Source: Clavaria fumosa (Eukaryota > Basidiomycota > Agaricomycetes > Agaricales > Clavariaceae). From it: a DNA stretch of 64,000 bases. The translations under genes and the position numbers were made by a program. Shown here one piece after another: positions 44,816-56,136 of the stretch. The stretch is from NCBI GenBank assembly GCA_951802425.1, contig OX637803.1:1798001-1862000 (forward strand). Reading direction: 5' to 3'. The number at the start of each line of letters is the position of its first letter. Within the stretch, counting starts at the first letter, position 1. Under the pieces are notes generated by a model. That model saw nothing but the letters and a program-made list of their open reading frames with translations, was not told where the DNA came from and ran no database searches.

Positions 44816-46819
44816 ATGTCTTCCAGTCACACTCCTCCCCAACCAACCACTCATCACTTCCAGACACGCACAGGTAGTCGCGCAATCACTCCAATGGTCT
44901 TGGAGACTACTCGTGAGCTGCCTACCACCGTACAAGAACAACCCACGTCCGTCGTTCAATCACAGCCCGAAGAACCCGCCCAAATCGCACCTAGCCACGC
45001 CTTGTCCCCGCGCGAAGAAGCCGAGACCCTTGTGGAGCAGCTCGGCTACCCGCGCTTCGACCGCCCTCGCCACCATACTTACCAAATTCTCAACAATACT
45101 CGCCGCCAATACGAAACTGGAACTCTCGATGAAGAATTAGCGTATCTCATTGAGACGACAAATCTCTACGAGGCATTGGTACGATTAACGGATGGATTCC
45201 GAGCTAACCCACAGAACCGGTTATATGAGAGTCAGCGCCAGTATCCAGGGACTACCGACCGTGGAGTTCCGACTCCTCCCGACCTGGATACCCCCTCGCG
45301 ACCTCCAAGACAGGTTCAACCCACCAGAGGACCCCGGGATATGGCCCCGCTTTTCCAGGTCGCGGCTCAATCTCTTCAGAATTTTGCGAATCCTGCCGCG
45401 CCCGATGAGCGACCAGCCATTGTCTCCAGGATCCCAAGGTACACTGCCCCTCGCAGTAGCTGGCCTATGTGGACGCAGCCAGCCACTACTCCGAGTAGGG
45501 CGTTCCCTTGCGACCCTATAGGGACCGAAGCAACGCTTCAACCTGCCCCTCGCCTCGAGATTCCGGTCGAGCCCTTCCGCATTCCACAACCAGAAGCGCA
45601 ACCAGTACCCCAGATGGAGACGCGACCAGCATCTCGCCCTCCGTCACAGACTGAAGCTCCGCAGGTCCCTCCGGTCCCCCCTATGCCCCCACACCCCGCC
45701 GCCGCACTTCGAGATGAGGCACCTGGAACCCACCATCACCACTACTATTACCAGGCCCCTCCCTCCGAAGGACCATCGGCCCGAGACGCCTTCGCTCGAG
45801 AATCCAAGCTCGACACCAGACATCCCGAACCGTTCAATGGTCGTGACCGACGCAAGTGGAAACCTTTTGTCACGGAATGCCTAATGACTTTCTTCGCCAA
45901 GCCCGTAACCTTCCAAGGAGATCACAAGAGGGTTACTTTCACCGCCTCTTACCTCACGGACACCGCGCAGAGCCACTACACCTCCCTCCTTCAATTCAAT
46001 GCCGAACACCCGGCTCTACATTCCTGGGAAGGATTCATCCGTGAGTTTGGAGGGATGTTTGGGGTGGTCCACATGCAGATTGAAGCCGACCAGAACCTTC
46101 GCTTGTTGCAGATGGGCGAAAACAAACGGTTTTCGAACCACATCATCTGTTTCGAGTCCTTCGCTTTTGAATCCAACTGGAATTCGGCCGCCTTGCAATC
46201 AGAGCTCTACCGCTCGATGTCCACGCATATTAAAGAGGCCATGAAAGTCATTCCACGACCTATGACGTATCAGGAACTTCGCGATTTAGCCATGCAGATT
46301 GACCAGAGACACTGGGAATATGAGAGTGAGACTCGCCGAACTCAATTCCACGCTAACCCTCCTGCTCCCCGTCCCCCTGTTCAACAAGGTGGAAATCGCC
46401 CCTTGGCTCAACAAGGCGGAAATCGCAACTACCAGACGACGTCGCGACCTTATCCAGCCGCTGGCAATAATCCTACAATGCCCCGACCAGCCGCAGGGAA
46501 TCCCGCGACTTCGCCGCGACCCGCTAATCCGCCACGTCAGCCGAATCCGAATCCGAATCCGCCCTACGTCCCCCTCAGCGATGAGGAACGAGAACGTCGT
46601 CGTCAGGGAAATCTTTGTTTGAGATGTGGAAAACCAGGACATTACAGCGTTGCATGCCCCGATCGACGATTAGCCGGACAAGCCGTCTTCACGCTAGAGG
46701 AAGGAGAGGAAGAGATCCAGGAACAGTACGAAGTTGAGGAAGAGGTAGAAGAGGATGTGGATGACCCACACGAAGGGTTAAATGAGGAAGCGACTCAGGA
46801 GCTTCCGGGGGAACTCTGA
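44816..46819 (+). CDS. gag polyprotein of inner element, 667 aa
   Basis: Structural protein of the retrotransposon particle. Residues 1-330 are Pro/Gln-rich and low-complexity. A retrotransposon-gag capsid core follows (about 340-520; FNGRDRRKWKPFVTECL, HSWEGFIREFGGMFG). After it come a Pro/Asn-rich linker and a CCHC zinc knuckle, C601-x2-C604-x4-H609-x4-C614 (CLRCGKPGHYSVAC). The tail is strongly acidic. The frame is fully open from ATG 44816, 56 bp after the LTR. Pol lies in the -1 frame directly downstream, as usual for Ty3/gypsy; no canonical slippery heptamer is obvious at the gag stop. Confidence 0.93.
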   Translation: MSSSHTPPQPTTHHFQTRTGSRAITPMVLETTRELPTTVQEQPTSVVQSQPEEPAQIAPSHALSPREEAETLVEQLGYPRFDRPRHHTYQILNNTRRQYETGTLDEELAYLIETTNLYEALVRLTDGFRANPQNRLYESQRQYPGTTDRGVPTPPDLDTPSRPPRQVQPTRGPRDMAPLFQVAAQSLQNFANPAAPDERPAIVSRIPRYTAPRSSWPMWTQPATTPSRAFPCDPIGTEATLQPAPRLEIPVEPFRIPQPEAQPVPQMETRPASRPPSQTEAPQVPPVPPMPPHPAAALRDEAPGTHHHHYYYQAPPSEGPSARDAFARESKLDTRHPEPFNGRDRRKWKPFVTECLMTFFAKPVTFQGDHKRVTFTASYLTDTAQSHYTSLLQFNAEHPALHSWEGFIREFGGMFGVVHMQIEADQNLRLLQMGENKRFSNHIICFESFAFESNWNSAALQSELYRSMSTHIKEAMKVIPRPMTYQELRDLAMQIDQRHWEYESETRRTQFHANPPAPRPPVQQGGNRPLAQQGGNRNYQTTSRPYPAAGNNPTMPRPAAGNPATSPRPANPPRQPNPNPNPPYVPLSDEERERRRQGNLCLRCGKPGHYSVACPDRRLAGQAVFTLEEGEEEIQEQYEVEEEVEEDVDDPHEGLNEEATQELPGEL

Positions 46820-46821
46820 GT

Positions 46822-49800
46822 CGCGACGATCCAACCCCCATACTCGCGCGGGCCGCAACTAGTTCCTCTTCCCCTCAATTTCCTCGCGACCTTTCTAATA
46901 CTCCCATTGCTTCCCAGTCTTCCCAATCCTTCCTCATAAAGACACAAATACCAGATTTCAGCTCGATTCCCTTAAATACTCTCATTGATTGTGGCGCATC
47001 AATGAATTTCATCGATTTCACCCTCGCGAACTCCCGTCCAAACCTCCTAATGCCACTTCCGCAACCTCTACCGCTTCAATACTTCGACGGAAGTTCCTCC
47101 AGCTCCAATATAACCCACTACGTCCACGCTAATACGAAATTCCCCGATGATACTATCCAATCCATTAAGTTCCTCGTCACTAAAACTCATCCTCTCACTC
47201 CTGTGGTTCTAGGGCTCGATTGGTTGTGAATCTGGAACCCTAGGATCGATTGGACCAACCTCACTTTTAGTTTCGGACAGACAGCCCGCTCCGCGACTAT
47301 CCCTCTCACTCTTCTGGACACAAAACCCCCGAGTAAACCTTCCCCTGACCTCGCGAACCCAACACCAAAACCCTCTAAACCCCCGCGAGTTCAATTGGTC
47401 AAGGCCACCACGCTTCACCACTTGGAGCAACAAGGAGAATTTATAGGTCTCCTATACTTCCAACCCACGAACAACCCCCACAACGACGAATCCATACTCA
47501 CAAGTTCCGCGACCACTCAACCCCCTCCGAAACCTGAAGAAACAGTCCCGCACGAGTATCACGACTTCCTGGACGTCTTTTCTGAAGATCTAGCCCGGGA
47601 ATTACCTCTGCACCGCGACTACGACCACCGAATTGAACTTGAGGAAGGCAAAACACCTCCTCACGGGAAGCTGTACAACATGTCAGAAGTGGAGTTAAAG
47701 ACGTTAAAAGATTATTTGGACGACATGTTGGACAAAGGCTTCATTCGGCCGTCGAAATCCCCCGCAGGTGCACCGGTACTCTTTGCGAAGAAGAAAGATG
47801 GAAGCCTTCGCCTCTGCGTCGACTATCAAGGTCTCAACAAGATCACCTGCAAAAATTGCTACCCCATTCCTCGAATTGAGACCCTTGTCGACCAATTGCG
47901 CTTGGCCAAAATCTATTCGAAGATCGACCTCCATGTTGGGTATAACAACGTGAGGATAGCTGAAGGAGACGAGTGGAAAACTGTGTTCCGCACTCGCTAC
48001 GGCGCGTTCGAATATCTTGTCATGCCGTTTGGACTCACGAATGCACCTGCGACCTTTCAGCACCTTATGAACGATATCTTTCACGATCTGGTCGACGTCA
48101 ACGTAGTAGTCTACCTCGACAACATCTTAATCTACTCAGACAACCTCGAACAACATTGCGACCACGTCCGAGAGGTCCTACGACGTCTACGCAAGGCAGA
48201 CTTACACGCACGACCCGAGAAGTGTGATTTCCACACCACGACGGTCGAATACCTTGGAGTTATAGTGTCCCCCGACGGAATTGCCATGGATCCTTCGAAG
48301 ATACAGGCCATCCTAAGTTGGCCCGTACCCACGAAGATCCGTGACCTTCAGAGCTTTTTAGGGTTTGCTAATTTCTATCGAAGATTCATAGATAACTATT
48401 CCGGCATCGTTATTCCACCTACGCGACTCCTCCGCAAGGACATGCCTTGGAAGTGGAGCCCATGATGCCAAGAAGTCTTCGATATCCTCAAACAAGCCTT
48501 TACTGAAGCTCCTGTCCTCCGACACTACGACCCCAACCACCCCATTACCCTCGAATGCGACGCTTCCGACTACGCCATAGCGGCCATTCTCTCCCAAACC
48601 GATCCCGCGACTAACGAGCTACGTCCCATCGCTTTCCACGCACGTACAATGATCGCCGCAGAGCTCAACTACGACATTTACGACAAAGAGCTCCTCGTGA
48701 TACACGATGCGTTCAAGCAATGGAGAGCGTACCTCGAAGGCGCGCGATACCAAATTCAGGTCTTTTCAGACCACAACAACCTATGATATTTCACCACCAC
48801 GAAGCAACTCAGCCGCCAACAAGCCCGCTGGGCAGAGTATCTTTCCAGTTTCGATTATATTATTCATTATCGAGCAGGAAAGCTAGGCGCGAAGCCAGAT
48901 GCCCTCACGCGACGACCCGACGTCTACCCGAAGAAATCCGACCAACCCGCGACCAATGCACAAAACAATAAGGTTGCGATACCACTGGAATTACTTCGAG
49001 CAGCTGTCATCCTCAACGAAGAAGCCCTGATTTCGCGAATTCGACACGCCCCTCGTGACTCCTACTTCTCTAAGAAAACACAGGGCGCTTCACAAGGTCG
49101 CGACAAGGCATTCTTGCTCTTGCCTGATGGCTCACTACTACTTCGTAACGGTAAAATATATGTCCCCGATCATGACTCCCTCCGATTCAACATCTTATGC
49201 TCCAATCACGACCATAAACTACGAGGACATCCAGGTATAAGGAAGACAACCCAACTAATAAATAGGTTGTTCTTCTGGCCAGGACTCCGAAAGGACGTAA
49301 CCATCTACATCCATGGTTGTCACACCTGTGCAAGGGCAAAACCCGTCCGGCACAAACCCTACGGACTCCTCAAGCCCTTGCCCATAGGCGAGCGACCTTG
49401 GTCTTCAATTTCGATGGACCATATCGAAGCCCTCCCTCTCTCCGCGACCTTTGACTCGATCCTCGTCGTTGTCTGTCGACTTACGAAACAAGCGATTTTT
49501 ATCTCTACCAATACTACCGACACCGCAAAAGAATTAGCCCAGCATTTCGTCACCCACGTCTTTTCAAAGCATGGGCTACCCGCAGGTATAGTGTCAGATA
49601 GAGGAAGATTATTTGTTTCTAAGTTTTGGTCTTCGTTATGCCAAGCTTTGGATATTACTTCAAATCTCTCCACAGCTTACCACCCCGAGACCAATGGACA
49701 AACAGAACAAGTCAACCAGGTTCTAGAGCAATATATCCGAATATATACGAACTACCAGCAAGACGACTGGAATTACCAACTCCCGCTCGCCGAGTTCGTA

Positions 49801-50478
49801 TACAATAACACCCCTCATAGCGCGACTGGTGTCTCCCCATTCTTCGCGAACAAGGGATACCACCCTAGACTCACGATTTCTCTCGACGACGTACCCGCGC
49901 ACGAAGCTCATATGGTCGCGACCGATCTCAGGACGCTTCACCAGCATCTACGAGACCAACTCAAGGTCGCGAACAAGGCCTACTCGTGCTTTGCGGACCA
50001 GAAGAGAGAGACTACGCCGGACTGGAAGGAAGGAACAAGAGTGTGGTTAGATTTGCGGAATGTGAAGACGAAGAGACCAATGAAGAAACTGGACTCGAAA
50101 CGAGCCGGACCTTTCCCCATACTCGCGAAAGTTTCGACTCACGCATATCGTCTCCAGTTACCGAAATCGATGCGAGAAATTCACAACGTTTTCCACGTTT
50201 CGTTACTCGAGAAGGTCTACAACGACGCTTTCCCCCAGCAGCAACAGCAACCCCCTCCCCCTATCGAGGTCGACGGCGAACAACATTATGAAGTCGCCGA
50301 CATACTAGATTCTCAAAGGAGGGGTAGGAAAGTGCTCTACCTCGTACGTTGGGAAGGTTACGGACCCGAGGACGACACCTGGGAACCAATAGAGTCACTT
50401 TCCGGATCGAAGGAACTCCTCCAGGACTTCCACGCGACCTACCAGGAAAAACCTCGCGCAACTCGCGCAACTCAATAA
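46822..50478 (+). pseudogene. pol polyprotein of inner element (protease, RT, RNase H, integrase, chromodomain) with 3 TGA stops
   Basis: One continuous frame of about 1219 codons, broken only by TGA at 47227, 48463 and 48784. Domains in order: aspartic protease (IDCGAS near 46987); RT ([39 protein letters not shown]); RNase H (LECDASDYAIAAIL, YDKELLVIHDAF); integrase with HHCC zinc finger (GHPGIRKT, CHTCARAKP) and catalytic residues in MDHIEALP, VSDRGRLF and AYHPETNGQTEQVN; then a chromodomain (VADILDSQRRGRKVLYLVRW). The RT catalytic box reads YLDN at 48112..48123, with the second Asp lost (GAC to AAC). Two of the TGA codons sit where relatives have Arg, consistent with CGA to TGA. The start in the -1 frame is approximate. 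Confidence 0.93.
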
Positions 50479-50729
50479 TTTTCCTCGCCTCTTTCTCGTT
50501 TTTTCTTCACTTTCTCACTTCGGATTTCACAGCAATTCATATATACGCAATAAAAATACAACAAGAAAATTTTTATTTACTAGTCACGAGCTTTCTCCTT
50601 CCCTTTTCGCGACCCTTTCGCCTCATCTACCTCCTCCACACTGGGACTCCTCTCCTCCGCCTGTCTTCCCTCCTCCTCCTCAATCAATCGTCCCTCCCCG
50701 TCTACTCGCGGGAACCTCACGATCTCGTT

Positions 50730-52645
50730 TCACAGACGGAATTGCTCCGCCGTCACCCAGCTATACAACTTCGACTTTTCTTGTGACTTCTCGATTCTTC
50801 TCCACAAGTCGTCGAAACCGAAGTATACCGTTTCAAGGACACGCCGCCCACGAGCACGGGCAGCGTCGCGTTCTTCCATAACGGCCTCCAGCATGCCATG
50901 AAGAGCTACAAGAATCATCAGTAATGATACCCTGATAATTCACCAAGCCACTTACCTTGTTCCTCTCTCCCCATTGCCGCTATTTCACTCCTCAACTCCT
51001 CGAATTCCTTATGCGTCTCCTCTACCGCCACCAACAACTCTGCGAATACAACTTAGTTATTTCGTACTCGCGACCACAAAACTCACCTTTTTCCCCTTCC
51101 CGCGACTTTTTCAAGTCTCGTTGTACTTCCCTCAACTTCACCTTTTGGTCTAGACAAGGTAGAAATGTCAATTCACCAACTAGAGAGATGACGAGATAAT
51201 TGCTCACCCTGCCACTCCCCATGCAAAGCCTCAAACTCCCTCTCCGCTCCCTCTGCCCGTACTCTCAATTCCGCAACCGCTGGGTCCACAATCTTCGACA
51301 CAGGCACCTTCAACGATCTCTCCTGCGCCCCCTCTACTTCCTTGCCCTTCCCTAAAAACTCACGAGTTCAAAAAAAAAAAGTCACTGAACACAAAGAAAA
51401 CTCACCTTTTGCGCTTTTCTGCACCTCCTCCAACTCGCGTCTTGCTGCCACCAACTCTCCCTCTAACTCCACTTCCCTGTTAGATTTCTCCAACCACAAC
51501 GTCTTCCTCGAGGGCTCCGCGACTTGCTGCCTCAACGTCGCGAGTTCCCTCTCCAACTCCTCTCTCGTCCCAGACTCTTGTGACGAGGTCGTCGCCTTCA
51601 CCCGCACCGTCGTCGTGACCTGCTTCAACCTCCTCACCTCCTCCTCACTCTTTTTCAGCCGCCCTTCCAACCAGCACTCCTTCGTCGCCCTTACATCCAA
51701 TCGCCCTTGAAGAATCTTGACTTCTTCCTCACAGTCCATCACCTTCCGAAGCAGCTGCCCCTTCTCTCCCAGGGTTGCCAGAACCCACGCCTTCTCCGCA
51801 CGAACCTTCGCGACGTTCGTTAGACGCACCGGCGCGTCTTCCTCCGTCTCCGTCTCCTCCTCCGATGGACTCCCGACTCGCCTCTTCGACGTCGAAGGAC
51901 CCGGCGTCGGCGACCGCGACCTTGCCCTCACTCGTTTTCCGCGCCCTGCTTGCGTCGGGGTCCCCGGAATCGATAGGGTGGGAAGTTTTCCCCCCACTCG
52001 GCTCACGACCTTGGGTGTCCCTGTGCCCCCCGTTTCTGGCCCGTCGATGCGCTTCAATGCCTCATCCACCCGGGCATCATCCCACCCAAGCTGGGCCTTG
52101 ACGCGCCACCGACGAAAATCTTGGACCCACGAACATTTTCCGTGGTCCTCCACACACTGACGACACTTGCCAGCAGTACTGCGTTCGCACTGTCGGCCCT
52201 TCGACACGCAATTCTCACAATCCTACAATCCAGCAGTTAAAAAGAACAAATAGGAACGAGAATTATTATTACGCACCTCCCGTTCCCTCTCATTCCAATC
52301 CTTGTTCTCCTTAACTGACCCAATCTTCTTCCAAGCCTTCGAGAACTCCGCGGACGTCAGGCCCACTGTCTCCGTGACATTCTCTTCTGCCCGACTTGGG
52401 CCCACGACATTGTCCCTCGTTTCGTTGGGATCCGCGACCCTATTTCTCTTCTTTTTGCGCTTCTCGACTTCTTCCCAGGAACGCGCACATCACGCCTGTT
52501 CGGCCTTTTGACGAGCCAGCGTGTCTTCCAGGATTCCCAGGTTAAGGCCGGGTTCCGTTTCATTGTATAAGCGCATTTCGTGCGCGACCTTGTTTTGGCC
52601 GTTATCGGTTTTGGTTTCGTGTTGTTTGATGAAAGCGGAGACCAT
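50730..52645 (-). CDS. Antisense accessory gene of inner element: Zn2Cys6-like cluster plus coiled coil, 550 codons
   Basis: Six exons on the strand opposite gag-pol: 52277..52645, 51406..52222, 51208..51351, 51087..51149, 50956..51039 and 50730..50905. Introns of 54, 54, 58, 47 and 50 nt are all GT-AG with consistent phases, summing to 1653 nt. Exon 1 is highly charged and contains one TGA (52490-52492, codon 52). Exon 2 opens with six cysteines, C125-x2-C128-x6-C135-x7-C143-x2-C146-x6-C153. This is the spacing of the fungal Zn(II)2Cys6 DNA-binding cluster. A Ser/Pro/Arg-rich nuclear-localisation-like stretch follows (RGKRVRARSRSPTPG), then long heptad-rich coiled coil (EEEVRRLKQV, REELERELATLRQQV) to the end. 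It may be a transcription factor-like or DNA-binding regulator. The cluster assignment is by spacing only. The TGA makes this copy doubtful unless read through. Confidence 0.8.
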
Positions 52646-52748
52646 GGTGGTTTGACTTAGAGAAAAATTTCAGGTGTCGTGACTTGATCAACAAACATCG
52701 CGCTGACTAATCATCACATGACCTCCACTCTCGCAGGGCTCGAGGCTT

Positions 52749-52761
52749 GAAGGGGGGGTAA
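52749..52761 (+). other. Polypurine tract of inner element
   Basis: GAAGGGGGGGTAA lies directly before the 3' LTR, the usual plus-strand primer position. Confidence 0.85.
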
Positions 52762-54175
52762 TGTCAGGACCCATTCATTTTTCCTTGCCCAAGCCGACTT
52801 CACCCACATCCATGAGCTTCCTGACGACCCTCTACAACCTCGCGAGTCCCTCTACACACTTCCGGGACCCGCTGTCTCCTTCCGGAAGCCTCTCCAACCT
52901 CCCCCGCGCTCACACGACACTCGCGACCACCATGCTGTACTCGCGACACTTCCTATTACTTCACCCTACGCGCATACTTCACCTGGACCCACCAACCCTA
53001 TGTGCGACACACCGATACGCATCTACTTCCACCAGCACGTGACTTGCCGCACGGCACCCCCGGCGCTACCACTATCAGCGCCAATACATTACCAGCGTTA
53101 CGACCGTTACTTGCGTTACCAGTGTTACCCACGTGACTACTCGCCCGTAGGTCACCTGCGTCACTAGCATCACCCACATGATCACTCTTATGACCTCGCG
53201 ACCTTAACACTCAAACGCGCCACCAACGGTCAGCTGTATGAACACTTCAAATATGCGTCCCTTCTTCTCCTCAGTCATCTATAATTACGTTACTTATGAT
53301 CCGAGAATCCCTCCGTAGTTATAGCGACGTATATACTTATTTAACTAGGTCGCGACCCGTGACAGGTCATCCTCGCGACCTTACCTATGCATACCTAACC
53401 CCTCGCGACCTTAGTAGAACACGCGCCTAGTCACTTTACGACTAAACATACCCCATACTACCATAGTCTTGTCGCCTGGCGACCTCTGTACTTTCCCTTT
53501 TTCGTTATACTCTCTGTACGCACGTATATAAGTCTCGCATGTACTTCTCATACGGTAGACTTGATATTGACGCACATTGGTTTAAGCTTGAGGCTAGTAT
53601 GCCCTTTGAGCTTGGAACCATTGTGATTGATAGGTCTTGTCTCTCTTGGTGACCACAAGATCGCCAAGACACACTCTACTCTGTCCTAACTCACCCTCTG
53701 CGCTCCTACAATTCGCGCGATCTAAGTATTCTCTATTATTTGTCTTGGTACTGATCTTAGAACCCTACAGGTTCACCCGTCAGTTGGCAAAGTCATCGCT
53801 TTCACCGACACATTCCTCAACACCATCGCGACCACCGTGACCCTTCCAACATTGTCTATTTCTTTCACCTCGTCTTTTTCCTTCTCTATGCTTCGTCAGT
53901 TGACCTCGCGACCTTCTCAGCGTTGTCACTTTCTCCCACCTCGTCTATTTCTTTTTTCACGCTTCGTTGGTCGACTTCGCGACCCTCTCAGCGTCACCCA
54001 TTTCCCCCCTCTTCGTCAATTTCCTCCTTTACACTTCGTCTACCGACTTTGCAACCTTCCGGGACTGAGCATTCTCGACTGTGCTCTACAGTTGATTGGT
54101 CTTAGCAAGTTTCCAGCATAGGTCACCAACAAGTCGATCTCTGGCACTACTATCGAGACGGGACAGGCCCTAACA
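52762..54175 (+). repeat. 3' LTR of inner element
   Basis: 1414 bp, TGTCAGG to CCTAACA; TATATAAG at 53525..53532. It contains about ten TCGCGA palindromes, most followed by CC. Confidence 0.95.
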
Positions 54176-54180
54176 CCCTC

Positions 54181-55508
54181 CAGAAGAGGCAGAGAAAGAT
54201 AAGGAAGGATACCTCCAGGTGCAGGAGAGGCTCTGGGTCCCGGCATCACTTGTAAAGGACATCCTCAATCTCCATCACTCAGCTCAGACTACCGCACACC
54301 CTGGGATTGCCAAAACCCAAGTCGCAGTCACGAAATACTGGTATTGGCCTACACTCAAGAAGGACACCTGCACCTACATCATTGCCTGTGACGTCTGTCC
54401 AAGGATAAAACCTCGACACGGACAAAAACCGGCCCCCCTTCACCCCCTCCCTATCCCCTCATGACCTTGGCAAGTCATCAGTTGGGATTTAATTGGCCCT
54501 GTCTCGGAGTCCGCAGGCTACGACATGATTTTGGTTATCAAGGACTATTTAACCAAGACTATCATCCTCACCCCAACTGTCCAGGAACTCACGTCAGAAG
54601 GAGCGGCCTCGATCCTCCTGGAGAAGATATATGCCTACTACAGACTTCTGGAGAAGGTAGTATCTGACCGAGGGGGACAGTTCATCTCCAAGTTCATGCG
54701 TGAAGTCTATGACAAGTTAGGAATCAAGTCAGCTGCATCCACTGCCTACCACCCCCAGATGGATGGGCTGGTAGAAAGGGCCAACCAAGAGGTTGAGGTA
54801 GTACTCCAAGCACTAACTAAAGAAGACCAGGCCGATTGGGCCACTGTGCTCCCCCTCGCCCAGTTCGCCCTTAATTCACAACCCATCCACAACTTGGACA
54901 TCACCCCCTTCTCGACACTCCATGGCTTCAACCCTGCCCCAATCCCTGACTTCCCCTCCAGCTTCAACATACCCACCACTGACGAATTCCTGGCCAGGAT
55001 TTCTGCCACCCATGACCACCTCTGGGATGTCCTGCAAAAAGGGCAAACAACCAACTCTGCAACTTATGATGACCATTCATGAGAACCGGAGGTCTACAAG
55101 AAGGGTAACCTGGTGTATTTAGACTCACGGAACCTCCCCCTTCACCTCCCGTCAAAGAAGCTTGGCCCTAAATTCGTCAGTCCTTTCCCTGTGGAAGAAA
55201 AGGTGGGAACATCTGCCTACCATCTTACCCCCCCCCCAAGCTGGCGAACCCACCCAGCCTCCAACAAGACCCTACTCAAACCCTTCCATGGAGACCTGTC
55301 TTCCATCTGACCACCGCCTGAACTTGTAGAAGGAGGAGAGCAGTACGACATCAAATGAGTCCTTGCCAAGAGGAAGAGGAGAGGGAAGGTCCAATACCTG
55401 GTGAGCTGGGTTGGTTATCTGCCTGAAGAGAATATGTGGGAGCCCCTGGAGAACCTCATGCATGTGAAGGAGGCCATCACAGAGTTTGTTCAGGAGAACA
55501 AATCTTAG
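54181..55508 (+). pseudogene. pol of outer element, integrase-chromodomain part
   Basis: Continues the outer pol after the inner insertion. It holds the integrase zinc finger (HPGIAKT, CDVCPRIKP), then TGA near 54461. The catalytic core follows (SWDLIGPVSES, VSDRGGQFISKF, AYHPQMDGLVERANQ), then a stop near 55081. The chromodomain (AKRKRRGKVQYLVSWVGYL, ENMWEPLENL) ends at TAG 55506-55508. Multiple TGA codons make it non-functional. Confidence 0.9.
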
Positions 55509-55519
55509 GAAGGGGAATA
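55507..55519 (+). other. Polypurine tract of outer element
   Basis: AGGAAGGGGAATA immediately before the 3' LTR and overlapping the end of pol. Confidence 0.75.
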
Positions 55520-56131
55520 TGTTGTGGCGACATCACGTGACCCATCACATGATCAGTAAGTCACAAGACTCACATGACTACCACTGACAGTACGGCCCAA
55601 ATGTGTGATGGCACATCAAGTGGGATGCCATCACCCTGTCAACAGTCTGACACTTGACATTGCCCATCAAGCGACTATCCCTAACACAACCTTGTCCTCT
55701 CCCGTGCCCCTCCTTTACCACTATCCCATCCCCTTAATGTCCTTATCTCCCTCCCATGCCAGCTTCTCGTCCCCTTGGTGCCCTTGTTCCCTCTTTTACT
55801 GCTATCCTGTTCCCTCACTGACTGATGCTTCCCTTCCTGGTGCTATTGCGACCCCATGATTGTTTCCAGGATACCTTCTTGCCCTCCTGACTGTCACTTC
55901 TGTTGGACACTTCGCTCCCATTACCTTGTACTTCACTGTCTCTATAGGTATGGACTCAGTATATATATGAGTAGACACAAAGCCTGTATTCTTCAGACTT
56001 TGATATTCTCAGACATTGCCTCTTTCTACCTCCGAAGTTGAGCCCTCATGTCTGCTATCCACATGACCTCTGCGACCTTGTCGTGACTTCACCACGACCT
56101 TTGAGCTCCCGATTTAGGATCAACCATGACA
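55520..56131 (+). repeat. 3' LTR of outer element
   Basis: 612 bp, TGTTGTGG to CCATGACA, matching 34157..34792 with a deletion near its start. Target duplication ACAAA follows at 56132..56136. Confidence 0.9.
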
Positions 56132-56136
56132 ACAAA

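Larger units (their letters stand above)
43346..54175 (+). mobile_element. Inner full-length Ty3/gypsy chromovirus, 10.8 kb, with antisense gene
   Basis: Two LTRs of equal length (1414 bp; 43346..44759 and 52762..54175) bounded by the 5-bp duplication CCCTC (43341..43345 and 54176..54180). Sense strand: gag 44816..46819, pol 46822..50478 ending in a chromodomain. Antisense strand: a six-exon gene at 50730..52645. A polypurine tract precedes the 3' LTR. Pol has three TGA codons and a damaged RT active site, so this copy is not autonomous, yet is young. Confidence 0.95.
34157..56131 (+). mobile_element. Outer Ty3/gypsy chromovirus (decayed) with nested insertions
   Basis: The LTR pair 34157..34792 and 55520..56131 starts TG and ends CA and is flanked by the 5-bp duplication ACAAA (34152..34156 and 56132..56136). 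The paralogous empty sites in units 1 and 2 confirm the boundaries. Removing later insertions leaves about 6.4 kb with gag, protease, RT, RNase H, integrase and chromodomain in one sense direction, broken by many stops. Insertions: a solo LTR at 35442..37283, a reverse LTR at 37348..40240, and a full element at 43346..54175. Confidence 0.93.

Noticed and set aside
46800..46822. Canonical -1 slippery heptamer between gag and pol of the inner element
   Set aside because: Pol is in the -1 frame, but the G-rich run before the gag stop does not fit X-XXY-YYZ, so no specific site is claimed.
47227..48786. TGA read as tryptophan (altered genetic code) in the retroelement pol
   Set aside because: At least two TGA sites align with conserved Arg, not Trp, and host genes here use TGG normally and end in TGA. 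Mutation from CGA explains them better.
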